Assembly: GCA_963575745.1 (NCBI GenBank)
Contig: CAUYUJ010012836.1
Location: 259,906 to 323,905 of the forward strand
Reading direction: 5' to 3'
Source of the DNA: Prorocentrum cordatum
Taxonomy: Eukaryota; Sar; Dinophyceae; Prorocentrales; Prorocentraceae
DNA length: 64,000 nucleotides
Under the pieces are notes generated by a model. The model worked only from the letters and a program-made list of their open reading frames with translations, did no database searches and was not told the origin of the DNA. How positions within the stretch are numbered: position 1 is the stretch's first letter; each line of letters begins with the position of its first letter. This document shows positions 10,610 to 19,714 of this stretch, piece by piece. The translations under genes were made by a program, and so were the position numbers.

Positions 10610-11340
10610 TAGGGGCTTCGCCCCCTGCCGCCGGCCCCCTCTCTCGGATAATGGGTTATGCAAGAGCTAAATCATGAGGCCTCGGCGCCGCCGTGAAGCA
10701 GCATCGGCAAGAGAAATTGAGATTCTGATGATATTGTCGAACTCAGTGTTGCATTTTGAGCCTGCCTCCGTATGCTGTGCACATGTTTCCCACATCATTT
10801 CGGACATGTGGCAAATCCCATTGGTTTTTCGACCCTGACCCCGGCGATCTGCGTGAGGGGTGCCGCCGAATTCACCCCCCCCCAACTTTGCAAATCCCAT
10901 TGTTTATTCGACCCTGACCCCGCCGATCTGCGTGAGGGTTGCCGCCAAATTTCAGAAATGTAGCAAATCCCATTGGTTTGTTCGACCCTGACCCCGGCGA
11001 TCTGCGTGAGGGGTGCCGCCGAATTTCAGAAATGTCACAAATCCCATTGGTTTTCGCCGCTGACTCCGCCGATCTGCGCGAGGGGTGCCGCCGAATTTTT
11101 GAAATGTGGCAAATCCCATTGGTTTTTCGACCCTGACTCAGCCGATCTGCGCGAGGGGTGCCGCCGAATTTCAGAAAATGTGGCAAATCCCATTTGTTTT
11201 TGGACCCTGACCCCGCCGATCTGCGTGAGGGGTGTCAATTTCGACCCCCCAGAAATTCGGAGAACCCTCCCAGTAGACGCTAATCAGACCACTTTTCGGC
11301 TCCCCCTCTCGCGCGGTTTACAACAAAGAACAGTAATACA
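10610..11340 (+). mobile_element. 73-bp-repeat element, copy A
   Basis: Left part begins near GGGGCTTCGCCCCCTGCCGCC and contains CTCTCTCGGATAATGGG. It is followed by about six units of roughly 73 bp, each carrying CAAATCCCATTGG, CGACCCTGACCCC, GATCTGCGTGAGGGG and TGCCGCCGAATTTCAGAAATG. The right flank is truncated compared with copies B, C and D. No long ORF; possibly a non-autonomous element with an internal array. Confidence 0.75.
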
Positions 11341-11534
11341 ACAATTACGCTACCGAGGAACCCCACATACTTAACTTAAATCTTGTGTGTTTGCTTAAGT
11401 TTATAATATATGCGCAATTCTGCGTTCTCAGCCCTCGTCGCGAATGTTCCCCTATGTGTCATCCAACGCCATATTGCTTGAACCTCCTCCCTCTTCCTAG
11501 CCTTCTATCCTCCGTCGAGGACAGATTCGAGCCA

Positions 11535-13050
11535 GCGGCCGCGGTGAGGGACCACCCCCTGCGCACCCTCGATGGTGTCGAGAAAGTGCCACGCCTGCTA
11601 TGCCCTGGACGACCGTCGTGCGGAGCGGCCGCGGTGAGGGACCACCCCTTGCGCAGCCTCTGTGGTGTCGAGAAAATGCCGCGCCTGCTATGCCCTGGAC
11701 GACCGTCGTGCATAGCAGCCGCGGTGAGGGACCACCCCCTGCGCACCCTCTATGGTGTCGAGAAAGTGCCACGCCTGCTATGCCCTGGACGACCGTCGTG
11801 CATAGCGGCCGCGCTGAGGGACCACCCTCTGCGCACCTCCTGTGGTGCCGAGAAAGTGCCACTCCTGACACGATCTGCGAGCGTGTCACGGATAGAGGCC
11901 GCGCTGAGGGACCACCCTCTGCGCACCCCCTGTGGTGTCGAGAAAGTGCCACTCCTGCCAAGATCTGCGAGCGTGTCACGGATAGAGGCCGCGCTGAGGG
12001 ACCACCCTCTGCGCACCCCCTGTGGTGTCGAGCAAGTGCCACTCCTGCCACGATCTGCGAGCGTGTCACGGATAGAGGCCGCGCTGAGGGACCACCACCC
12101 TCTGCGCACCCCCTGTGGTGTCGAGAAAGTGCCACTCCTGCCACGATCTGCGAGCGTGTCACGGATAGAGGCCGCGCTGAGGGACACCACCCTCTGCGCA
12201 CCCCCTGTGGCGTCGAGAAAGTGCCACGCCTGCCACGCCCTGCGAGCGTGTCACGGATAGAGGCCGCGCTGAGAGACCACCCTCTGCGCACCCCCATGTG
12301 GTGTCGAGAAAGTGCCACTCCTGACACGATCTGCGAGCGTGTCACGGATAGAGGCCGCACTGAGGGACCACCCTCTGCGCACCCCCATGTGGTGTCGAGA
12401 ATGTGCCGCGCCTGCCACGCCCTGCGAGCGTGTCACGGATAGAGGCCCCGCTGAGGGACCACCCTCTGCGCCCCCCCAGTGGTGTCGAGAAAGTGCCGCG
12501 CCTGCCACGCTCTGCGAGCGTGTCACGGATAGAGGCCGCACTGAGGGACCACCCTCTGCGCACCCCCATGTGATGTCGAGAATGTGCCGCGCCTGCCACG
12601 CCCTGCGAGCGTGTCACGGATAGAGGCCCCGCTGAGGGACCACCCTTTGCGCCCCCCCAGTGGTGTCGAGAAAGTGCCGCGCTTGCCACGCCCTGCGAGC
12701 GTGTCACGGATAGCGGCCGCGCTCAGGGGCCACCCCCTGCGCACCCCCTGTGGTGTCGAGAAAGTGCCACGCCTGCTGTGCCTGGACGACTGTCGTGCAT
12801 AGCGGCCGCGGTGAGAGACCACCCCCTGCGCACCCCCTATGGTGTCGAGGAAGTGCCACGCCTGCCACGCCCTGCGAGCGTGTCACGGATAGAGGCCCCG
12901 CTGAGGGACCACCCTTTGCGCCCCCCCAGCGGTGTCGAGAAAGTGCCGCGCCTGCCACGCCCTGCGAGCGTGTCACGGATGGAGGCCCCGCTGAGGGACC
13001 ACCCTCTGCGCACCCCTTATGGTGTCGAGGAAGTGCCACGCCTGCTCGCC
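11535..13050. repeat. 90-bp tandem satellite, about 17 units
   Basis: Units carry GGTGAGGGACCACCCCCTGCG and TGTGGTGTCGAGAAAGTGCC plus one of two alternating halves: TATGCCCTGGACGACCGTCG or CTGCGAGCGTGTCACGGATA. The period of 90 is a multiple of three, so frames stay open on both strands (up to about 290 codons). No sign that any is a gene. Confidence 0.9.
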
Positions 13051-13289
13051 TGCCGCATGGCTTGCCGTGTGTATGTGTATGATGCGTGTGCGGCCATATC
13101 GGGACATGTCTCACGTGTTGCCCAGTATGTCGTGCAGACGTCTTGGGTGTATGATGCAGTGAACATGCGTCTTGTATGTGCGAATGTGTGCATGCGTGCG
13201 GCTGAGTGCGAGTGTGTGGGTGAGGAGGCGGGAGGTGTGTGAGACGCGGGTGCGGCGCGGCAGGGAAGAAAACCAGAACCCCACGACGA

Positions 13290-13412
13290 AGCATGTGGGG
13301 AAGAAGCAGAACTGTAACAGTGGAAACTGGAAACTGGAACTGGTGCAGGGAACAGCAAACCCTCGTCATACAGCCTGGTGGCCCCACAAGGGGGCCGGCG
13401 GATTATCCTTAT
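13290..13412 (+). repeat. Isolated right end of the 73-bp-repeat element
   Basis: AAGCAGAACTGTAACAGTGG, AACTGGTGCAGGGAACAG and GCCTGGTGGCCCCACAAGGG match the right flanks of copies B, C and D. There is no 73-bp array here. Confidence 0.75.
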
Positions 13413-13754
13413 CCTCCCTCTCCTTATTATTTCTGCGGATCCTCTTTATCACCCCCACCCCCTCCTCCGCCTCTGACACCTCCCGTCTCTACCCTCCCTG
13501 CTCCATCGTTTCTCCTTCATCCCTCTCTCTTGCTCCCTCTCCCCTCCTCAAATCTCATGTTCCTCCTGTTTCTCCCTCCTGCGGATTGAGACCAGACAGC
13601 GGGTGTGCACGTCAGCTCGATCAGAAGCAAATGGAGGTCGAGTTATGAGGCCGACGCGAAATGGACGCTCCCAGTCGTAAAAGCGATTTCGACGATTTTG
13701 TATTGTGCGTGACGTGCGTGCGTGCCCTGTTGTGGGATGCTCTGCAACAGAGCC

Positions 13755-14010
13755 GCAAGGCTTGGCGGGTTGTCCTGGGGTTGTCCCGTGGGTTGTCCCG
13801 GGGTTGTGCCGCGGTTGCCCCCGTGGCTGTCCCGATGGTTGTCCCGGGGCTGTTCTGTGGTCGTCTCATGATTGTCCCGCTTGTCCTGTGGCTGTCCCGT
13901 GGTTGTTTTGTGATTGCCCAGTGGTTGTCCCGCGGGTGTCCTGTGGGCGTCCCGTGGGTGTCCCGTGGTTGTTCCACGATTGGTGCACGGTTGGGTCCTC
14001 GCCGTGATTG
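13755..14010. repeat. GGTTGTCCCGTGG-type short tandem repeat
   Basis: About twenty degenerate 12-14 bp units such as GGTTGTCCCGTGGGTTGTCC. A 110-bp GATCGAT-rich patch follows at 14,037-14,150. Confidence 0.8.
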
Positions 14011-14147
14011 CCCCACGATTGATCAATGAAATAGCGAGTTCGATGAATTGATAGTCGGATCGATCGACATATTGCTAATGATGAGATCGATGGATGTGAT
14101 CGATTGATCGATCTCGGGTCAGCAGATAGAGATCGATATCGATTGAT

Positions 14148-14705
14148 ATGTATGTCTATATGCGTTTTCAGACCTCAGTGATTCGCACTCAGATCGACGA
14201 GACCCGATGGGAAGCTCAGCTGCGAGACTGGTGGGAAGCTGATCCTACCCAGTCGGTGCTGCAGCTTCGCCACAAACGGCTGGTCAATGGCGGGGCTGCG
14301 TGGGCCACCGCCCCGGGGACGCATGATCAGCAGAGGCGGCTCGCTTCCGGCGCTTCGGAAGTATCCGCGCGTCTGGTGATGCAGCTCAGGGGGCCTCCTG
14401 GCCCTAGACCCGACCAGCTCCTGCAGGCCATCAGCAACGCGCTCGCCACGGCGACAGGGGGGCAGAGGTTTGCCACTATCTCTCCCGATGAGGCGCTGCA
14501 GTGCTATACGCTGCGTCCCGAGAGGGGCCCCATGAGAGGTGCGTTCACTGGGCGGCTGGAGGTGGCGGTCCGCTCTGCCGCTGAGGCGAGGCACATCCAT
14601 GAGCTTTTGAATGGGCGAGGTCTCCAGGTGGGGTTGGACATGCTCTCGCTGGAAGTCCAGCTCGCCTACGTCGGCGGCCAGTCGAGAAACGGCCGCCGGT
14701 GCTAG
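14148..14705 (+). pseudogene. LINE 5' ORF (unknown domain before the endonuclease)
   Basis: 185 codons, GC-rich, with no catalytic motif recognised. It ends TAG just before the endonuclease frame opens in another phase. Position and strand suggest ORF1 or the N-terminal part of the LINE polyprotein. Its start is unsure because the first Met follows repeat DNA. Confidence 0.45.
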
Positions 14706-15300
14706 GTGCCCCAGCTGGCCTGCACCGGACCTCCGACGTGGCTGACCTGTTCATGTTTCTTCTGACGTTCTCCGTCCGGCGGGTCGGCGCGGCGGCTTGC
14801 GCCCAGACCCCGCCGTCGCTCCCCCCTGCGCGGCCAGCCCCGCGGCTCCCGCGACCGCCCCGGGCTCCCGCCCCTCCTGGCGGCGCTCCGCATGCGCCCA
14901 GCGTGCGTTACGACAGCGGCCGAGGACCATACCAGGGCGACGTCCGGATCACGACGTGGAATGCGCAGGGTCTCTTCGCATGCCGGACAAAGGCGCAGAA
15001 GCGCAAGCGGGCCCATGCGAAGCGTCTCTTCCACGAGTGCGACGTATTGGTACTCACGGAGACGCACTCCACTCTGGAGACCGAGGCAGCCTTCGCCAGT
15101 TTCGAGGATAGTCGGGCCTTTTGGGCCCACGGGACCGCGTCCCGTGCTGGGGTTGGGGTCATATTCCGCGAGTCTTTCCTGCGACAGTTCGATGGGGGCT
15201 TCGACTGGCGCGTCTTGGTGCCAGGGAGAGCTGGCGAGTTGTGGCTCAACGGGGAGTTCGGGGACATCTCAATCTTCGGCGTGTACTTTGCCACGGGGTT
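14699..15300 (+). pseudogene. LINE endonuclease domain, 5' part, split by copia insertion
   Basis: Apurinic-like endonuclease motifs are visible: VRITTWNAQGL (14,943 on), then CDVLVLTETHSTLE, then GDISIFGVYFATG at the break. The reading resumes after the copia element at 27,662 as DEEDEQGHAVPARTARRCMR, then SFVIGDFNWAADDL (the GDFN motif). Removing the insertion plus one GGGTT restores VYFATGFDEEDEQ in frame. The domain nicks target DNA to prime reverse transcription. Confidence 0.8.
15296..15300. repeat. Copia target-site duplication, left
   Basis: GGGTT directly before the 5' LTR; the same five bases follow the 3' LTR at 27,657-27,661. Confidence 0.85.
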
Positions 15301-15555
15301 AGTGGATCGGGAGATTTACACCCCCGGCCCCTTCGGTGCTTAGCATTCCCCCCTCCGCGCGCGCCTCCGTCGCAATTTAGCTCGCGAGGCAAACCGCTCT
15401 TCGCCAGAGGAGTGTAGCAAAGCATACAGCAAAACCATTTCTCTTCCACATCTTACTTTTACCATCCATCTCTTGATATTCTTCTTATTCTCCCACTTCG
15501 TCTTGAAGATCTTCCTGGCGGTCTTCTCTGCGAAGCGCCGGCTGGCGCTTCAACT
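15301..15555 (+). repeat. 5' LTR (255 bp)
   Basis: Begins AGTGGATCGGGAG and ends GGCGCTTCAACT, so its ends are inverted (AGT...ACT). It lacks the TG...CA ends common in other LTR elements. Should hold promoter and R region; I could not place a transcription start. Confidence 0.9.
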
Positions 15556-15556
15556 C

Positions 15557-15568
15557 TGGTAGCGGAGC
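15557..15568 (+). promoter_or_regulatory. Primer-binding site
   Basis: TGGTAGCGGAGC starts two bases after the LTR. It is complementary to the 3' end of an initiator-Met-like tRNA (CUACCA end), as in other copia elements. A c(UUCG)g-capped stem at 15,562-15,583 overlaps its 3' half. Confidence 0.75.
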
Positions 15569-15590
15569 GCTTCGGCGCTCTGCGGCCAAG

Positions 15591-15619
15591 CTGGGAGGGC
15601 ATTGAAAAGTGCCTCCCAG
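15591..15619 (+). other. GAAA-loop hairpin in the 5' leader
   Basis: Arms CTGGGAGGGCATT and AGTGCCTCCCAG around GAAA: 12 pairs with one bulged G and one G.U. Member of the recurrent hairpin family described under findings. Confidence 0.7.
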
Positions 15620-16048
15620 CACAAGGACTACGTCTACCACTGCGCAAAGTACAAGTACCCCTTACTTGGCCTGCCCGCCGGCAGGCGAGAAGAAGAAGAA
15701 GCGCCGCCACCACTCCCACGCGCCGGACGCAGAGGCTCGGAGGGCGGAGCGGCGCTTGGAGGTCGAGCACGAGAGGGCTACCCGCACCTGCGCGTGCCCT
15801 CCGTGGTTGCCGCATTCGGAGTCGTGCAGACGCCGGGTGTGCCTTCGGAGCGACACCCCTTTGGTCTTCAAGGCCGAGGTGGAAGAGAAGCCGGCTGAGG
15901 AGGAGGTCGACTGGTCGCCGGACGAGAAGCCGGACGACGAGACAGAAGCTGAGCTGGAGCCCCCGCCGAGGCGCACGCTGACGCCCCCACGCAGGCGCAG
16001 CCCAACGCCCCCGCCAGGCAACCCAGCCGACGACCTACGGCGACGACC

Positions 16049-19000
16049 ATGGCGGCAGGAAGCGGCAGCGGTGGCAGCAGCGCGCTTGCGCGGCGCCAGC
16101 CGCACATCTTCGGCGCAGCCCCCCACCACTACAGACAGGGCACCGCCGTGGCGTCTACCGAGACACCGCCGTGGTGGAGCCCAGAACTAGAGCACGACGC
16201 GGCGTACCCGTACACCATCACGGAATGGACGCGGGACGTGCGACGGTGGATGGCGGCTACCAAGCTCAGCGTGGAGCGCCAAGGGCCCATGCTGAGCCTC
16301 GCCCTCGGCACGACGGCGCGGACCATCGCAGACGAGGTCTCGGTGGAAATCCTGCAGCACGGCGCGGTGCTGGACCTCGGTGACGGGCGGGGCGCTGTGG
16401 CGAGGACAGGAGTGGATGTCCTCTTGGCGGTGCTGCTCGCCAAGTTCCCTCCCGACCCAGAAGCGCAGATGCTCCGCACAGGGCTGGACTTTTTCAAGTT
16501 CACGCCGAGCCGCGACGAGGACCTGCGGAGCATGTTCCTGAGGTTCGACCTCCTATTGGACCGTGCGAACCAGCACACTGAGCTTGGGATTTCGGTCCCT
16601 TTCCGGACGTGGATGCTCCTCTCGCTCCTGCGCCTGCCAGCGCGCACATGGGCAGAGATCCTGCGCGAGTGCGACCGCAGGCTCCCCAGGACGGAGCAGG
16701 AGTACCAGCTGGTCAAGGCAAGGCTTCTCCGAGACCGAGCGATCGAGGAGAACGTGTCGACTTTCCAGCCGGGCAGGGCTGGGGCGCCGGGCGTGTACTT
16801 CGCGGACGCCGACGAGGACCCGCTGCCGCTGTACCTGGCCATAGCGGCCGGCAGCACCGACGGAACGGCAGCTCGCCCCGCCCAGCGCGCTGCGATCGGA
16901 AACGGTCAAAGCAGCGAGGCGGCCCAGGACGTCTTCTTCGACCTCGGACAAGCGGCGGGCGACGACGACGGCGAGACGTGCTGGAGCACTGACACCGAGT
17001 GGTGGGAGCGGGAAGCCGCCGAGGACCCGCGGCCGGCCGACCGCCTGGAGGCGGAGCAGAGCGCGGCCGCAGGCGACCCCCTCTACCTCGCCCAGGTGTG
17101 GTGGGCCGCGCGGACGGCAGAGCGCCGGTGCCGTGCCGCGGCTGGCCGGTTCGCTCCCAAGCACAAGACCAAGCAGAGCCACGTCGGCGTCAAGCGCTAC
17201 ACCAAGCGCGGCCCTCCTCGCGCCGCCGGCGGCCCTCCGAGGCGCGGGTTCTTCGTGGGTCAGACCTTCGTGAGCATGGACCACGTGCCGGAGCTGGACA
17301 TCAAGGCCTTCTTCGAGGGTCGGTCCCGCGGCTACAACCAGGCCCGCGTCAAGCGGGGCGCCCCCAAGGTCGTGAAGTGCTACCGCTGCGGCAAGCCAGG
17401 CCACATGGCTGCCGAGTGCAAGAGCCCGCGCAACCTCTGCTACAACTGCGGACAGCCCGGCCACGAAGCCAAGGACTGCAAGCAGCCGCGCAAAACGTTC
17501 TTCGCCACGGAGGACGAGGCGCACCAGCACGAGGAGGAGAAGGAGGAGGAGGCACCATTCACCCTGGGCACGGAGGAGCACTTCATGATCAGGGAGGAGC
17601 AGGGGGGCGGAGGAGGAGCAGCGGCAGCAGCGACGAGCAGGGGCAGCAGCGACGAGCATGACGAGAAGCCACTGTGGGAACGCCGTGCTCCGGGTCGCAA
17701 CTCAGAAGAGACCGCCGCAGCCCCGACAGCCGCTCTCAGCTCGAAGGACGCCGCCGCAGCCCAGACAGACGCTCTCAGCTCGAAGGACACAGCCGCCGCT
17801 CAGACACTCGCACAGAACCGCAGCCCCGAGGAGAGGGCACCGGCGCCGAGAGCTTTCCAGGCGGAGGAGGAGGAGGAGGAGGAGGAGGAGAAGGAAGAGG
17901 CTCATCGGCAGGATGATGACGATGATGATGGCGCTGTTGGTGCAATTCTTGGGCAGGGGCATAGAAATGTGCCCCGCGGCCCCTTGGCGCAGGACAGTGC
18001 CGTCGTACAGGCGCTGCAAAAGAGGCTAACGCCCGCGCAGCCGCTGCAACCCGAGCCGCCGCAGCAGCAACAGCTAGTTGCGCAGCCCTCTTGGGCGCCA
18101 GCAGCCCCAGCAGCCCCCCCAGCAGCCACGGAGTGGCCACCGGTGGGGAGCGCGGTTCAGTACGTGAGCCAGGGCGTCGTCATCGCGTACAGCGGAAACA
18201 CGGTGCTGGTCCAAGACAGCGTCCACGGGTGTGCGATCACCACGCCAATAAAGAACCTGAGGCCTGATGGGAATAGAAATGTTCCCTCCCAGGCACACGT
18301 GCCTTCTGGAGGTGGCGCTGGGCATAGAAATGTGCCCGGGGCCAGCAGCGACGCACATAGAAACGTGCACGTTGTAGCCTCCAGCAGCAGTGCTGGCAGT
18401 CCTGCCACAGCATGGGCCTCGTATGCGCCCGCTGCCAGCACGCCACCAGCAGCGACGACCACGAAACACACCAAAACACCACCTAGGGATGAGGATGTCG
18501 AGTATGTGAACAGGCTTCTAGCCTCAGCTCTTCCATCGCTGCCAAGTTTCCCACTTACGACGGCGATCCCAGCACCAACGCACGCGCTGCAGGGCCACGC
18601 TCTGGAGCAGGGACCGCAACGCCCAACAACAGCGACGACGACCACGCAGCAGTGGCCCACAGCAGAACAACGCGCACAGGCTGTTGTCAAACCGGTCCCC
18701 GAGACTCCAGCTGACAGCGCACAGCGTTTTCGCTTGACACTGTCAGCCGCCTCACACACGGCATCCTCCTTTGCTGCTGCGTCTTCAATGGCGCCGCCTC
18801 CACCGCTCCCAGAAGCAGGGCGGCCTAACCGGAGAGCACCCGCAACAGGGGCATGCGGGCAAGCAGCGAGGAGGGGTGGCAACTGCACCCCGTGCCGACA
18901 CTGGGAGAAAGGACGGTGCCGAATGTCCACTTGCGTGTTCTGCCACCACCAACCAGCAGCTCCTCAGCCGAGCCCGGGGCCACTGCCCAGCTTCCCTTCT

Positions 19001-19714
19001 GTAGCGAACAGGTATGCTCCGAGAGTTCCTGCCGTGCCCCCGCGGTGGCAAGACAGTGCTGAGGTAGACCCGCTGGTAGCAAACGACCCCTGGAAACAGT
19101 GCGACAAACGCTACCCAGTGTTCGAGTGGGACGAAGACGCACAGAGCAACCTTGAACACCAGAGTGTGTACAACAACACCGAGGCCAAGATCAGCGATGA
19201 GGAGGACGGCCTGCTGGTGGACACCGGAGCCCGCAGGAACCTGACAGGGAGGAACTTTGTAGACCGGCAGTCATACGCGGCACAGCGGCACGGCTACAAG
19301 ACCACCTGGACGACACTAGACCAGCCGAGGAGGATGAGTGGCGTGGGTAAGGGTGCTCAGATAGCACACCGCGCGGCCACCATTCACGGAGTGGTGGGCG
19401 AAGGTGATCTGATCTCCTACTCGGCGCCCGTCTTGGAAGACGAGGGTGCCGAAGTCCCCGCCCTCTACGGCCTGGACCCCATGGCGGCGCGCAACACGTA
19501 CGTGGGCACCCGTACGGGACGATTGCACATGATTCCAGACGGCACAGACGACCAGATCATCTGGCCGAAAGGCACACGGGTGATTGAGTGCAAAAAGGCA
19601 CGCTCCGGCCACTGGATGATTCCAATCTCCCGGTGGCACAAGCTGAAGAAGAAAGGCGACAAAGTCACCGAGGCATTCGCCGTCTCGGCTGACAAGGGGG
19701 TCGCCGATTCTTGA
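16049..19714 (+). CDS. Copia gag-protease ORF
   Basis: 1221 codons from an ATG in good context (GACCATGG). Residues about 30-330 form a gag-like region. Two CCHC zinc knuckles follow: CYRCGKPGHMAAEC (about 444) and CYNCGQPGHEAKDC (about 466), which bind element RNA. A long Ala/Pro/Glu-rich linker carries in-frame hairpin copies encoding GHRNVP, GNRNVP, GHRNVP and AHRNVH. The aspartic protease site LLVDTGARRNLTG lies near residue 1055. The frame ends at TGA 19,712-19,714, but the same frame stays open afterwards to 21,139, so the stop separates gag-PR from the rest. An upstream frame without ATG (15,609-16,190) has plausible protein text and may be a lost N-terminus. Confidence 0.85.
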   Translation: MAAGSGSGGSSALARRQPHIFGAAPHHYRQGTAVASTETPPWWSPELEHDAAYPYTITEWTRDVRRWMAATKLSVERQGPMLSLALGTTARTIADEVSVEILQHGAVLDLGDGRGAVARTGVDVLLAVLLAKFPPDPEAQMLRTGLDFFKFTPSRDEDLRSMFLRFDLLLDRANQHTELGISVPFRTWMLLSLLRLPARTWAEILRECDRRLPRTEQEYQLVKARLLRDRAIEENVSTFQPGRAGAPGVYFADADEDPLPLYLAIAAGSTDGTAARPAQRAAIGNGQSSEAAQDVFFDLGQAAGDDDGETCWSTDTEWWEREAAEDPRPADRLEAEQSAAAGDPLYLAQVWWAARTAERRCRAAAGRFAPKHKTKQSHVGVKRYTKRGPPRAAGGPPRRGFFVGQTFVSMDHVPELDIKAFFEGRSRGYNQARVKRGAPKVVKCYRCGKPGHMAAECKSPRNLCYNCGQPGHEAKDCKQPRKTFFATEDEAHQHEEEKEEEAPFTLGTEEHFMIREEQGGGGGAAAAATSRGSSDEHDEKPLWERRAPGRNSEETAAAPTAALSSKDAAAAQTDALSSKDTAAAQTLAQNRSPEERAPAPRAFQAEEEEEEEEEKEEAHRQDDDDDDGAVGAILGQGHRNVPRGPLAQDSAVVQALQKRLTPAQPLQPEPPQQQQLVAQPSWAPAAPAAPPAATEWPPVGSAVQYVSQGVVIAYSGNTVLVQDSVHGCAITTPIKNLRPDGNRNVPSQAHVPSGGGAGHRNVPGASSDAHRNVHVVASSSSAGSPATAWASYAPAASTPPAATTTKHTKTPPRDEDVEYVNRLLASALPSLPSFPLTTAIPAPTHALQGHALEQGPQRPTTATTTTQQWPTAEQRAQAVVKPVPETPADSAQRFRLTLSAASHTASSFAAASSMAPPPPLPEAGRPNRRAPATGACGQAARRGGNCTPCRHWEKGRCRMSTCVFCHHQPAAPQPSPGPLPSFPSVANRYAPRVPAVPPRWQDSAEVDPLVANDPWKQCDKRYPVFEWDEDAQSNLEHQSVYNNTEAKISDEEDGLLVDTGARRNLTGRNFVDRQSYAAQRHGYKTTWTTLDQPRRMSGVGKGAQIAHRAATIHGVVGEGDLISYSAPVLEDEGAEVPALYGLDPMAARNTYVGTRTGRLHMIPDGTDDQIIWPKGTRVIECKKARSGHWMIPISRWHKLKKKGDKVTEAFAVSADKGVADS
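17956..17975 (+). other. GAAA-loop hairpin inside gag linker
   Basis: GGGGCATA GAAA TGTGCCCC: eight pairs including one G.U. Read in frame as GHRNVP. Confidence 0.7.
18262..18294 (+). other. GAAA-loop hairpin inside gag linker, with outer stem
   Basis: Inner stem GGGAATA GAAA TGTTCCC (18,269-18,286), seven pairs; outer arms GCCTG and CAGGC enclose it. The fourth pair is A-U here instead of C-G in other copies, a compensatory change. Confidence 0.65.
18306..18384 (+). other. Three-way-junction cassette, copy 1
   Basis: Outer arms CTGGAGGT and GCCTCCAG close a 79-nt segment with two inner hairpins: GGGCATA GAAA TGTGCCC (18,320-18,337) and a weaker GCAC/GTGC stem (18,353-18,368). The same layout recurs at 21,471-21,551 in the integrase ORF. 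Confidence 0.6.

Noticed and set aside
16553-17659. 368-codon minus-strand ORF opposite gag
   Set aside because: High-GC shadow frame; plus strand carries the zinc knuckles.
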